Source: Singulisphaera sp. GP187
Lineage (GTDB): Bacteria; Planctomycetota; GCA-002687715
Direction: 5' to 3'
Assembly: GCA_945907755.1 (NCBI GenBank)
Contig: CAMDTN010000006.1
Coordinates: 1 to 64,000, forward strand
DNA: 64,000 bases
The notes beneath the pieces are model-generated. The model was not told the origin of the DNA. It worked only from the letters and a program-made list of their open reading frames with translations, and searched no databases. This document shows positions 44,297 to 53,640 of the stretch, one piece after another. The number at the start of each line of letters is the position of its first letter. Positions within the stretch are counted from its first letter, which is position 1. The position numbers and the translations under genes are program-made.

Positions 44297-45732
44297 CAGT
44301 TGTCCTCCTTCGAGGCTGAATAAATCTGCGTGCCACCCACTATCACCTGCACCAAGCGCGTCGCCGGGGCAAAGGGCTCGCCGTCGAACAGCAACACATC
44401 GGCGTTGCGCCCCACGGCCAATGCTCCAACACTTGCGCCCAGCCCTAAGACATCCGCTGGAGTTTGTGTGCATGAGCGCAGCGCATCGTTCGGGTCCATG
44501 CCGTGGCGAATCAAGTCCAACACTTGAGCGCGAAACTCTGCGAGCCCACCGGGCGCGCGTTGATCGGCCAGCAGGGCCAAGGGAATGCCTGCGTCCAGCA
44601 GCATCACTTGAGTGCAGCGGCGCGTGGCCACGAAAGGCACTTGGCTTAGCTGCGGCGAGAGCACGACGGTGAAGCCTAGACGCTTCAATTGCGGCAGCAC
44701 GCGCCAGAGATCTGGCCCACCGCGCATGGGCATTCCGGTGAAAAGCAATGCGGGCCGGAAAGCTACCTCGGCCGCAAAAATGGGTTCTGCATGCAGCAGC
44801 GCTGCTGCACTTGTCAGAGCCAACACTGCGGGAAGCTTCGCACGCAACGCTTCAACCAGCGGCATCAGCTTCGGGTCTTGCGTGGGTTCTTTCGCCGCTT
44901 CCTTCTTGGGCTCTTCAGGCTTCTTCTCGCCTTCCTTCGCGGCTTCTGCAGGCTTGGCTTCCGCTGCTTTCGCTTCTGCAGGCTTCGTCTCCGCAGGCTT
45001 CGCCTCTTCGGGTTTCGTTTCGGCCGGTTTGGCCTCTGGCTTCGCTCCGCCCTTCTGAAACGCTTCCAAGTCGCTGATGTATTTGCGCGCCTGAGCCAAG
45101 GTCTTGATCATGAATTCGCGCGTGGCTGTGCCGGGCTCGAAGCCAAGGGCCAGCGCAGCACGATCGTCGCGCACCAGTGCAGCCACATCTGGCAGCGTCT
45201 TTGCAACGGGCACAGGCTTCACCAACGAAATCATTCCCGGCACTCCGCCACCGGATGGAAATAGCGCCACCGTGGTGAACCCCGATTCAGCGAGCTGGCG
45301 CACTTCCGTCACGCTCGGGTCTAAACGCCCGCGCAAGACCTCGTCGCCTTTTAGAACCGAGCCAGAAAGCTCCATGCGTTCGCTCGTGCCGAAGAACTGT
45401 GCAGCAGGATGCACGAAGCCCGGCGTGGCCATCCACGAACGCTTTTCCATACGAGTGGCCCCAGCAGGGATTTCCACGCTCGCTTCAGGACCCACGGCGG
45501 TGATCTTGTCGCCGGTGACAACGATGACGGCGTTGTCCACCGGTGCACCGCTGACGGTGTAGGCACGGCGCACAAACCACGCTGTCACCGGTGCGCTCGC
45601 TGCAGGGGCGTCAGCCTCGGGCGTCGCTTCTGGCTGCGCCGGCGGGTCTTGGGCCAGCAGCGTGCCAGCCAAGCAGAGCAGTGCGGCTAAGCGCAGCACC
45701 TTAGAAACGCTGTCCGTCGCGTGCGGCGTCAT
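44296..45732 (-). CDS. Secreted amidohydrolase-like protein 7 of the array (Lys/Pro/Glu-rich insert)
   Basis: 478 residues. The N-terminus contains the export helix VLRLAALLCLAGTLLAQ. The amidohydrolase signatures are YTVSGAPVDNAVIVVTGDKI, TPGFVHPAAQF (only one His of HxH, shifted) and GALAVGRNADVLLFDGEPF. Residues ~228-288 are a striking repeat of KPAETKPEEAK-type units splitting the barrel. The late Asp region LLADQRAPGG is partly kept. The ATG at 45732 overlaps the previous gene by 32 bases; a GTG at 45699, one base after the previous stop and directly at the export helix, is a good alternative start. Confidence 0.78.
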   Translation of the reverse strand: MTPHATDSVSKVLRLAALLCLAGTLLAQDPPAQPEATPEADAPAASAPVTAWFVRRAYTVSGAPVDNAVIVVTGDKITAVGPEASVEIPAGATRMEKRSWMATPGFVHPAAQFFGTSERMELSGSVLKGDEVLRGRLDPSVTEVRQLAESGFTTVALFPSGGGVPGMISLVKPVPVAKTLPDVAALVRDDRAALALGFEPGTATREFMIKTLAQARKYISDLEAFQKGGAKPEAKPAETKPEEAKPAETKPAEAKAAEAKPAEAAKEGEKKPEEPKKEAAKEPTQDPKLMPLVEALRAKLPAVLALTSAAALLHAEPIFAAEVAFRPALLFTGMPMRGGPDLWRVLPQLKRLGFTVVLSPQLSQVPFVATRRCTQVMLLDAGIPLALLADQRAPGGLAEFRAQVLDLIRHGMDPNDALRSCTQTPADVLGLGASVGALAVGRNADVLLFDGEPFAPATRLVQVIVGGTQIYSASKEDN

Positions 45733-46948
45733 AAGCCACCTTTCCGTTCACCATGGTCAGTTTCACTTTGGAACGCGGATCGAACGGATCGCCGCTCCAC
45801 AAAACAATGTCTGCGTCTTTGCCCGCTTCGAGCGAACCCACGCGCTTCTCGATCTGCAGCATCTTGGCCGCGTTGATGGTCAAGCCCTTCAGCGCCACGC
45901 CTTCGGGCAACCCATGCCGAATGGCCATGGTCCCTTGGAAGGGCAACTCTTCTTGTGGCACCACTGGCGAGTCAGTGTTCAAGCCAATGCGGTCAGAGCT
46001 GACGCCCAGCCAGAACCAACTGGCCGCGAGCCCATAGAAGTGCCCGTCGTTGGGGCTGAGCCAGAAGATGCGCGGGCCGCAAGCAGCCGGCACTTCCAAT
46101 TCCACTGCCAACGGCGCGTTGATGAACCCATCGAACTCGCCGTGGTCAATGACAATCTTCAGCTTCAAGTCCCGCGCCAACATGCGCAGAGTGCTTTGCA
46201 CTACTTGGAAGATCTGCGTGTGCACGGCGCAGGGGTATTCGCCACGGAAGAGCCCGCGCAAATACTCGTAGCGCGAATCCTTGGCTGGCGCGGTGCTGCT
46301 CTTGCCACTTTCGAAGTCGTTCCACGCGTCGTGATAGGCCTTACCTTCCAGCAGCACATTGCGAATCATCCAGTTCATGCCCATGCGGCCAGAACCAAGG
46401 TCGCCATTGCCGCGTTCAGGGTTGCCGGCTTGCGCGATTTTCAAGGCGCCAGGGAAACGCACCACCACATCTTCAGGCTTGTCCCCGAAAGTTTTGACGA
46501 TGACGCCGAATCCGCCCATGTTGGTGCCGGATCCAGGAATGGACAGCACGGTGGTGACGCCACCGGCACAAGCAATCCGCATCTCCGCTGAGTTCAGCTC
46601 GATGTTGTCGAGCACGCGCAGCTCAGGGTTCACCTGATAAACGATGTCGTGCAAGTCCGAGGCTGCTGTGTGGTTGTGCAGATCGATGAAGCCCGGGATG
46701 ACGCGATGTCCGCTGGCGTCGATGACGCGATAACCGGCTGGTACCGCAACAGCACCCTTGGCGCCCACCGCTTCAATGTGTCCGTCTTTCACCAACACCA
46801 CGCCGTCGTCGATGGCTGGGCCATTCATGGGAAACACTTGCCCGCCTGTGATTGCGAAGCAACCATCCTGCAGCGGAGCCGTTGGGCCTACCTGCGCGCG
46901 CAACAGTGCGCAGCACACAAGCCCAAGCACCAGAGCTGTCTTCAACAT
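45701..46948 (-). CDS. Secreted amidohydrolase, the only array member with an intact metal site
   Basis: 415 residues with signal peptide MLKTALVLGLVCCALLRAQ. The metal-binding set is complete: His91-Asn-His93 in PGFIDLHNHTAAS, Lys170 in GALKIAQAGNP (position of a possible carboxylated Lys), His243 in CAVHTQ, His269 in IDHGEF and Asp326 in LNTDSPVV. It belongs to the imidazolonepropionase-like group acting on cyclic amides, peptides or similar C-N bonds; the substrate is unknown. It is exported, unlike classical HutI. Its ATG shares a base with the preceding stop (TGATG). Confidence 0.87.
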   Translation of the reverse strand: MLKTALVLGLVCCALLRAQVGPTAPLQDGCFAITGGQVFPMNGPAIDDGVVLVKDGHIEAVGAKGAVAVPAGYRVIDASGHRVIPGFIDLHNHTAASDLHDIVYQVNPELRVLDNIELNSAEMRIACAGGVTTVLSIPGSGTNMGGFGVIVKTFGDKPEDVVVRFPGALKIAQAGNPERGNGDLGSGRMGMNWMIRNVLLEGKAYHDAWNDFESGKSSTAPAKDSRYEYLRGLFRGEYPCAVHTQIFQVVQSTLRMLARDLKLKIVIDHGEFDGFINAPLAVELEVPAACGPRIFWLSPNDGHFYGLAASWFWLGVSSDRIGLNTDSPVVPQEELPFQGTMAIRHGLPEGVALKGLTINAAKMLQIEKRVGSLEAGKDADIVLWSGDPFDPRSKVKLTMVNGKVAYDAARDGQRF

Positions 46949-49848
46949 CAGCGACCTCCCCCGTCAACGAATTGTCCGCCCACCATGACGCGCAAGATGC
47001 GCGTCGCGGGAGCGAACGGGTCTCCACTCAGAATCACCATGTCAGCGTCGCGACCATTTTGGATGGCGCCGAAGCGCGCTTGCTGCCCTAAAACCATGGC
47101 GGGCCAGCGTGTCAACATTTTCAGCGCGTCGTCGGTGTTCATGCCTTGCTGCACCGCGTGAGCCGCAGCGGCATACAACCCCGCACCCGAAACGCCCATG
47201 CCGCGCAGCAAAACCGGAACGCCAGCGCGAGCAGCGTGAACCACAGTGGGCCAATCTTTGCCTTCAACTTGCAACACCGGTGCGCCTGCGGGCGCAAACG
47301 CCACACCCTTCTCTTTCAACAGCGGCAGCAGCGCGGGTAAATTCTCGGCACTCAGCAGCACCACACGCATATCCAGTTCGTCGCGGAGCAACGCAATCAG
47401 ACCGCGCGCCATGCGCTCGGAAGCCACAGCCAAATACAGCGGCGCTTCGCCAGCAAGCACTTCTTTCCATGGCTCCATGGAAGCGTTCTTGCGTGGAGCC
47501 TTGGGTTTGTCCTTGGGTTCGGCGGGCTTTGCGGCTGGCGCGGCGTCCTTTGCTTCCTTACCGTTCTTCGCGTCCTTTGGGTCCTTGGATTCCTTCGCGT
47601 CGGCAGCCACAGCGTCGGCAGCCGCGGGCACCGAAGCATCGCGCGTCATCAAGAAGCTGCCGGCAGCTTCTGCGTCCAATGTCAGCGTGCCGCGCCACTC
47701 GGAGCGCAACAGCGTGCCTTTGGCCACCACCGCTTTTTCGCCCAACTTGGCTTCAATGCGCAGCGCACCATCTTCAAGGACTGGCGTGCCTTCCAATGGG
47801 TCCTTGCCTTCGATTTTCACGATGGCGACCATGACATCTTTGCGCTTCTCGAAACGCAATTCCGCTGAACTGCAGCCCTTCTCCAGCGCCGACGACCACA
47901 CCTTTCCGTGCCACACGCCGCCCAGAGTTTCGCGCGCAATTCCCATAGCAGCGGGAGTCACCGCGCGCGGTTGCGCTGCGACGACATCCGGGTTTTTCTC
48001 GCGCCACGCGGCAAGATCTTTGTCGTACTTCTCCAAGGCCTCGAAATACTTCTTCACACCATCCACTTGCTTGCGCAAACGATCGACTTCTTCCAACGAC
48101 CAGCGAATGGTGCGGTAGTCGCACACGATGCCCGCCACGGGCAGCACCACAGGGCTCGGCTTCACAGCGCCAGCCTTCACAACCGACAGCGCGCCGCTGA
48201 TATTGCGGCCACCACCGGGCGTGAGCACCATGGTGGTCACACCAGCCTGCGCTGCGGTTTTCACATCGGCCTGTGTGGCGTCGTAGAGCGAAGAGGGATG
48301 TGTTTCTAATCCGAGCGGCGGCAGCGTGGCGGCGGGCTCAACTTCGCCCTCATCGTCGCGCAGGTTTTTGATGCCGCTCTGCGTACCAGCATCGACAAAT
48401 CCCGGGACCACCACCGCGTTGGGCATGTCCACAATGGTTGCGCCCGGTGGAATGGTGACGCCCAATCCAACACCGGCAAACTTGCCATCCACCACCAACA
48501 CGGTGCCGCCAACAATGGTGGTGCCATCGCCGGTCAGAATCTTCACGCCGCGCAGCGCGACGGGCCCTGCGCTGGCTGCAACCCCGGCTGCTTCGCTGCC
48601 GGACATCATCGCAGCATCACCGCCGTGAACGAGTTTCCCCCGCGCAATCACAGCAACGGGACGCGCCGCAGACAGCAACGGGTCGCGATCGAACAGCGCG
48701 AGGTCGGCCACTGCGCCCTCGCGAATGATGCCGGCTTCGATGCCCAGCACTTCTGCGGCACCAGCGGTCACCGCTCGCAATACTTGGGCGCGATCGAATT
48801 TGTCGCTGACATGTTGGCCCGCGTACCACAGCAAGTCCTGCTCTGCGCCACCTTCGGGCACCGCCAAGGCCACACGCACTCCGGCAGCATGAAGCAGCGC
48901 TGCTGCGTCGGGCTTCACTTCTAACGCGCGCTGGTTCCGTGGGTCTAAGCCCGGGTGCGCGCCTTGTTGCAAGACCACTGCTGCCTTGGCTTGCGCCAAT
49001 GGCCCAGCCAGCTTCCACGCTTCGCGCCCGCCTTCGATCACCAACGAGGCACCCGCTTCAGCAGCCAATTCGAGAGCCAGTTGGATTTCCGCTTCGCTAT
49101 CGGCGCGCACACGCAGCGGCGTCTTGCCCGCCACCACGCTGGCCAACGCCACCAACGCACCACGGTCGTCTTCGTCCCAATCGCCATCGGTGCCTGCAGA
49201 TAGCTTGCGTGACTCCGCAAACAACTCGCGCAACGCCAGCGCCGCGCCACCGCGCGTGCGTGGCAATTGGCGCTGCACATGAGGGCGGTTCTCAGGCCCC
49301 GGCGGAATCGCAGGCACATACAACGCTGGCGGATTCCAAGCACCTGGAGTCAGGACGGCATGCACCGCGCCCGCTGCGGGCAGCACACCGCCGCCTTCGC
49401 TGACAGGCCCCAACGAGACGGCGGAGCCTGTGCCGGGCACCAAGCGTTCGCGCCCTGGCGAAAGCCACGCGCTCGTGATGCCGGAAAACAATGTGGGTTG
49501 GCGCGCGAAGGCGTCATAGCCGTCGCCCGCGCGCACTTGCGGGAACACCGAGCGCTCGCTAACTGGCAACGGCGCGATGCTCACCGAATCGGCCAGCACT
49601 AAACCCGGCAACAACACGCCGCCAGCAACGCTGATCAGGCGTGCATCCGCCGCGCTCAAGGTGGAATCGCCGATGACGGCGATGCGGCCGTCGCGCACCA
49701 ACACGGAACGGTTTTCTTGAAACCCACTGCCATCGAACAGCGACACGCCGCGGATCAGAATCGTCGTGGCTGGTTGCCCTGCGGGCTCTTGCGCCGCTAG
49801 GCCCAACGCGCAACACAGCAACAAACCAAAGGCTCGCAGTAAGCTCAT
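46948..49848 (-). CDS. Tandem fusion of two amidohydrolase-like domains with inserted domain (degenerate)
   Basis: 966 residues, about twice the size of its neighbours. Signal peptide 1-20 (LGLAAQ). Domain 1 (~27-410) starts ILIRGVSLFDGSGF and ends IIREGAVADLALFDRDPL; domain 2 (~429-966) starts VALRGVKILTGDGTTIVGG and ends NGRDADMVILSGDPF. HxH is missing in both (LPGLVLADSV and VPGFVDAGTQ). Domain 2 carries an insertion: a coiled coil (~585-620), a beta-rich lipocalin-like block (~645-735) and a Lys/Asp/Ala/Pro linker (~740-790). It overlaps both neighbours by 1-4 bases. Confidence 0.8.
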   Translation of the reverse strand: MSLLRAFGLLLCCALGLAAQEPAGQPATTILIRGVSLFDGSGFQENRSVLVRDGRIAVIGDSTLSAADARLISVAGGVLLPGLVLADSVSIAPLPVSERSVFPQVRAGDGYDAFARQPTLFSGITSAWLSPGRERLVPGTGSAVSLGPVSEGGGVLPAAGAVHAVLTPGAWNPPALYVPAIPPGPENRPHVQRQLPRTRGGAALALRELFAESRKLSAGTDGDWDEDDRGALVALASVVAGKTPLRVRADSEAEIQLALELAAEAGASLVIEGGREAWKLAGPLAQAKAAVVLQQGAHPGLDPRNQRALEVKPDAAALLHAAGVRVALAVPEGGAEQDLLWYAGQHVSDKFDRAQVLRAVTAGAAEVLGIEAGIIREGAVADLALFDRDPLLSAARPVAVIARGKLVHGGDAAMMSGSEAAGVAASAGPVALRGVKILTGDGTTIVGGTVLVVDGKFAGVGLGVTIPPGATIVDMPNAVVVPGFVDAGTQSGIKNLRDDEGEVEPAATLPPLGLETHPSSLYDATQADVKTAAQAGVTTMVLTPGGGRNISGALSVVKAGAVKPSPVVLPVAGIVCDYRTIRWSLEEVDRLRKQVDGVKKYFEALEKYDKDLAAWREKNPDVVAAQPRAVTPAAMGIARETLGGVWHGKVWSSALEKGCSSAELRFEKRKDVMVAIVKIEGKDPLEGTPVLEDGALRIEAKLGEKAVVAKGTLLRSEWRGTLTLDAEAAGSFLMTRDASVPAAADAVAADAKESKDPKDAKNGKEAKDAAPAAKPAEPKDKPKAPRKNASMEPWKEVLAGEAPLYLAVASERMARGLIALLRDELDMRVVLLSAENLPALLPLLKEKGVAFAPAGAPVLQVEGKDWPTVVHAARAGVPVLLRGMGVSGAGLYAAAAHAVQQGMNTDDALKMLTRWPAMVLGQQARFGAIQNGRDADMVILSGDPFAPATRILRVMVGGQFVDGGGR

Positions 49849-51068
49849 CGACCCACCCCGAAGATTTCTGTCAAACGCGGGTCTTTGGAACGCTCGTAGG
49901 CAACCTTGCCGCCAATGATGCCGGTTTCTACCCACGCGCGCCCGCTCAGCGGATCGTCGGTGAGCACCAGAATGTCGGCATCTTTGCCGGGTTCGAGACT
50001 GCCTTTGCGCGCACCCATCCCAATGGCATCCGCTGCGTCGCATGTCACTGCTGCCAGCGCTTCTTCACGAGTCAATCCACTGCGCACCAACGAAGCCGCT
50101 TGATACCAGAGGTAGCGCCGTCCCAGCGACGATGGCGCTGTGGTCACTGCGAATTTCACTCCGGCCTTCTTCAGCATCTGCGGCAGATTGCGCACCACTT
50201 CTTCGCCGCTTTCTGGGTCTTGTTCGCGGAACTCAAATTCGCTGTCGAGGATGACCGGCAAGTTCTTGCCGGTCAACAGCGAAAACGCACGCCATGTACC
50301 ACCGCCAAGCACCAAACGAATCTTCAGCTTGTATTCGTCGGCGAGGCGCAGCGCTTGATCGACATCGGCTGCGGTGCCACAGGCAATCCACGCGGGGATT
50401 TCACCGCGCAGCATGCGCGCGAGTTCGCGCTTGCGACGATCGAGTTGGAAAGCCTCAAGATCAAAGCGCCCGTTGCCGCTAGCTGCCGCGGTGCTCTCTG
50501 CCTGCTTGCGCTCCAGATGCTGCTTGGCGTCGTCCAGCGCTGCGCGCAGTTTCGCCAAGTGCGCCGCACGATTGCCGGCAGACGGAATCAGCGACAACTT
50601 CATGCCCGCGTTGTCCACTTGCAGCAGGTCTTCGACCACCAACCCACGCGGCCGCAAGATGACGCCCGTCCCGCCGATGATGGTGCGTTCACCAGGCATC
50701 AGAGCGATGGTTAGGTGCCCGTCGCGCAGACAGTCCTCGAAGAAGGGGCGGCTTGGGTCCACGCCATCCAACACCGAAATGAACGGCGTCACTGGCACCA
50801 TTTCGTTGCTGCGGTCCATGCCTTCGCTGGTGTGGGCCAGCACAAAGCCCGGCATGATCACGCGGCCACGCGCATCAATCACTGTGGCGCTGCCGTCTGC
50901 GCTCAAGCCTGGGCCAACAGCTTCAATGCGCCCGTTGCGCACCAACACATCGGCCTCAGCCAGCTCGGCACCTTTGCAAGGAATCACCTTGCCACCGCGC
51001 ACCAACAGATCCTGCCCTGCAACCAGCGCCACCGCCGCCAAGAAAACTGCAATGCTTCTGAGAATCAT
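49845..51068 (-). CDS. Secreted amidohydrolase-like protein 4 of the array (one His retained)
   Basis: 407 residues. Signal peptide MILRSIAVFLAAVALVAGQ. LLVRGGKVIPCKGAELAEAD and KGSLEPGKDADILVLTDDPL mark the composite beta-sandwich. The HxH position reads PGFVLAHTSEG, keeping the first His only; the late Asp strand reads AVTTAPSSLG, without Asp. A helical segment with KQHLERKQAESTAA is inserted near 190. Its stop overlaps the next start (ATGA). Confidence 0.78.
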   Translation of the reverse strand: MILRSIAVFLAAVALVAGQDLLVRGGKVIPCKGAELAEADVLVRNGRIEAVGPGLSADGSATVIDARGRVIMPGFVLAHTSEGMDRSNEMVPVTPFISVLDGVDPSRPFFEDCLRDGHLTIALMPGERTIIGGTGVILRPRGLVVEDLLQVDNAGMKLSLIPSAGNRAAHLAKLRAALDDAKQHLERKQAESTAAASGNGRFDLEAFQLDRRKRELARMLRGEIPAWIACGTAADVDQALRLADEYKLKIRLVLGGGTWRAFSLLTGKNLPVILDSEFEFREQDPESGEEVVRNLPQMLKKAGVKFAVTTAPSSLGRRYLWYQAASLVRSGLTREEALAAVTCDAADAIGMGARKGSLEPGKDADILVLTDDPLSGRAWVETGIIGGKVAYERSKDPRLTEIFGVGR

Positions 51069-51071
51069 GAA

Positions 51072-52484
51072 TCACTCCCCCTTTGCGGCGGCTGGCCGCA
51101 ACACAATGCGTCCTTCGGTCATCACCAACACTGGCGTGCTGGTTGGCACCAACGGATCGCCACTGAACACCACGAGATCAGCATCCTTGCCCGCTTCCAA
51201 CGAACCCTTGTGCTTGGCGATGCCCAAGATGCGCGCGGGTTCCAAAGTCAGCATGCTCAACGCGCGCGCGGGGTCAAGCCCGTCGCGCACCGCGAGACGC
51301 GCGTAATCCAACAGATGCGTACCTGCACTGTCGCCACCACCGGCAAAGGCGCACAGCACTCCGGCGCGCACCAATTCGCGGGCCTGCGTGGTCACGGGAA
51401 CGCGGTTCTTGTCGACGGTGGTTTCACCCGCGCCAACGCCCGGAGCCATGCAACAATCCTGGCCCAAGTCGAAGAGCTGCTCTTCGCTGGTATCGATGGG
51501 GTGCGTAATGCCCTGCGCCGCCAGCGCGCCCAAGCGCGCACGCACTTCAGGCTCCACTTCGTGCAAGTGCTCGCTGTGCAGCGTGCCCGCGCCGTGGTCG
51601 TGAACAGCATCCATGCCGCCGCGCCCGCGCTGCCGCGCGTACTGCGCCCAATGCTGTTCGCCCAAGAGCAAGGGCACGCCCCGCGCCTTCAAGTCCGCCG
51701 CCGCGCCGGACGCGCGCACAGCCCCAGCACATATGTTGTGCGGGATGTGCAGCTCGTCGATCAACCGCAGCGCCGTCCAAATCTCTTTTTCCGTTTCCGT
51801 GTACCAGACCACAGTGCATTCGCCCTTGAGCGCGGCCACCAATGGCATCCAGTCGGCTTCGATGGCCGTGCCTGCCTTCAAGGCTTCTTGCACCTGAGTG
51901 AAGCTGGTGCGGACATCGTAGACAACGCCCATGCGCGAATTGGGTCGGCGCGAATAAAACCCCTGCCCGCCGCCGCCAGAGTTTCCGGCTGCGGGGTCCA
52001 ACCCGAGTGTGACGCACAAAAATGCGCCTTCATGGCGCGGGGTGCTGGACTGCGGCGATGTCGGCACGACTTGTGCCGCACCGGCAATCACTGCGCGCGT
52101 GCCCGGGCGCACCAGCAGCGTGGTGACGCCCTGCGCTAAGCGGCGCTTCACACTGACATGACGCGGTTCGTAGAGCGCTGCGATATTCACTTGCGGTGTT
52201 ACTTCGCGGCCTTCCTCGTTTTCGGCTCCGGCACGCGCCAATCCTGCGCTGCTCCAACCGTCGATGAACCCAGGCGCAATTTCTCCGGCACCGCAATCCA
52301 CAACTTCGTCACCGCTCAGCGCTTCGTTGCTGACCTCGGTGATGCGACCGCCAGACACCGCCACCCACGCAGGCGCCACGACACGCCCATCGCCCAAATG
52401 GGCCTTGGCTGCCTTGATCACCGTTTGCGCGTCCAGCGCAGCTGCACAGAGCAGCAACACCAAAAGGCCTTGCATCTTTTTCAT
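51072..52484 (-). CDS. Secreted amidohydrolase-like protein 3 of the array (degenerate)
   Basis: 470 residues. Signal peptide MKKMQGLLVLLLCAAALDAQ. IAPGFIDGWSSAG replaces PGFIDxHxH, so both His are lost, though the Asp of the strand remains. A His cluster (HDHGAGTLHSEHLHEV) near 300 is unusual and could bind metal independently. The C-terminus has KGSLEAGKDADLVVFSGDPL. It starts four bases after the stop of the upstream array gene and ends three bases before the next start. Confidence 0.78.
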   Translation of the reverse strand: MKKMQGLLVLLLCAAALDAQTVIKAAKAHLGDGRVVAPAWVAVSGGRITEVSNEALSGDEVVDCGAGEIAPGFIDGWSSAGLARAGAENEEGREVTPQVNIAALYEPRHVSVKRRLAQGVTTLLVRPGTRAVIAGAAQVVPTSPQSSTPRHEGAFLCVTLGLDPAAGNSGGGGQGFYSRRPNSRMGVVYDVRTSFTQVQEALKAGTAIEADWMPLVAALKGECTVVWYTETEKEIWTALRLIDELHIPHNICAGAVRASGAAADLKARGVPLLLGEQHWAQYARQRGRGGMDAVHDHGAGTLHSEHLHEVEPEVRARLGALAAQGITHPIDTSEEQLFDLGQDCCMAPGVGAGETTVDKNRVPVTTQARELVRAGVLCAFAGGGDSAGTHLLDYARLAVRDGLDPARALSMLTLEPARILGIAKHKGSLEAGKDADLVVFSGDPLVPTSTPVLVMTEGRIVLRPAAAKGE

Positions 52485-52488
52485 CGGA

Positions 52489-53640
52489 TCACTCCTTGCT
52501 TGCAGGCGCCACTACGACGCCTCCGTGAGGCGTCACTACGACGCCTCCGTGAGGCGTCACTAAAACGCCACCTTGAACCACGCGCAGCAGTTGCGCCCGC
52601 GCATCCGCGGGGTGTTTGCTGAACACCAAAACATCGCCCAGCTTGCCACTGCTGATCGAACCTACTTGGTCGGCCACGCCCAGTAATTCCGCCGCCGACA
52701 AGGTCAACGCACGCAATGCTGCGTCTTGCGCCAAGCCGCCGCGCACGGCAGTCAAAGCGCACAAACGCAGCGCACTGGCTGGCAACTCTGGTGCTGCGCT
52801 GCTGAAAGCGATGACGCCGCCTGCAGCCACATGCCGCGCCGGCACGGCGCTCAAGCGATCAGACAGCTCTGGCAACACGCGCGCGAACACGGTGCCACTG
52901 AAGGCCTTGGCCGCAGCATCGACGGAATCGCAGGTGTCCGCGGTGGTGAATAGGACAGCGCGCCCCTTGGCTCGCGCGCCCAAACGCAGGGCCACTGCCA
53001 CTTCGCGGTCGGTGTGGCAACCCACCAGCACGCCGCGGTCGACGGCGGCAGCAGCGTCATAGGCCGGTGCGCTTGCGCGTTCCAACAGTGCCAATGCGCC
53101 CATCAGGCTCGTAGGTTCACGCTCGCGGTCGTAGCTGCGTTCGCGCAAACACACGGCCAAACCTGCGTCGCTTTTCAGCACCTTCAATTCGCCGGTGGCA
53201 GTCGCACGCAACACAGCAGCGCGGCCGCCGAGCACATTGCCATCTTGCGGAAGCACCAACCAAGTGCTGGTTCCTGCCGCCAGTTGCCGCTTGATGGCGG
53301 GGTCGGATGGGTCCAGCGCATCCGCGAGGCGCAAGTCGGGCATCATGGCGCGTTGCGATTCCGCAAGCCCGCGCCGTGCACCGACACCGCAACCTGCATC
53401 CACGAAGCCCGGCACGACCACGCCTTCAGGATGGTTGATGACTAGCGCTTTGTCTGGCTCAGCCACATCCTTGCCAACCGCAGCGATGCGCCCATCGACG
53501 ATGAGCACTGCACCGGGGCTGTAATTCTCGCCCGACACGGTGATGACGGTGCCCGCACGAATCACGATGGTGCCGCCCTGCGCGCATAACGGCGTGATCG
53601 CGGCCACCAACAGCAGTAGGGACAAGGTGCGTTGCATCAT
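52489..53640 (-). CDS. Secreted amidohydrolase-like protein 2 of the array, with C-terminal octapeptide repeat
   Basis: 383 residues, the shortest member. Signal peptide ends TPLCAQ. TIVIRAGTVITVSGENYSPG begins the fold; VPGFVDAGCGVG has lost HxH; GSISSGKLGDVLVFSKHP is the C-terminal half. The last residues are an octapeptide repeat, VTPHGGVV twice and a third diverged copy, encoded by a 24 bp direct repeat. Coupled to the upstream member by an ATGA overlap. Confidence 0.78.
   Translation of the reverse strand: MMQRTLSLLLLVAAITPLCAQGGTIVIRAGTVITVSGENYSPGAVLIVDGRIAAVGKDVAEPDKALVINHPEGVVVPGFVDAGCGVGARRGLAESQRAMMPDLRLADALDPSDPAIKRQLAAGTSTWLVLPQDGNVLGGRAAVLRATATGELKVLKSDAGLAVCLRERSYDREREPTSLMGALALLERASAPAYDAAAAVDRGVLVGCHTDREVAVALRLGARAKGRAVLFTTADTCDSVDAAAKAFSGTVFARVLPELSDRLSAVPARHVAAGGVIAFSSAAPELPASALRLCALTAVRGGLAQDAALRALTLSAAELLGVADQVGSISSGKLGDVLVFSKHPADARAQLLRVVQGGVLVTPHGGVVVTPHGGVVVAPASKE
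52506..52577 (-). repeat. Three tandem 24 bp repeats at the 3' end of an array gene
   Basis: Units at 52506-52529, 52530-52553 and 52554-52577. The first two differ by one base; the third has diverged. In frame they encode PHGGVVVT-type octapeptides. Near-identity of two units suggests recent duplication. Confidence 0.85.

Noticed and set aside
44689-45264. Leu/Phe/Arg-rich plus-strand frame inside the amidohydrolase array
   Set aside because: It is the antisense of the KPAETKPEE repeat region; the repetitive look comes from that repeat.
46948-50043. N-terminal extension of the tandem amidohydrolase gene to 50043
   Set aside because: It is antisense-like, Arg-rich and overlaps the upstream array gene; the start at 49848 overlaps that gene's stop by four bases and begins a signal peptide.
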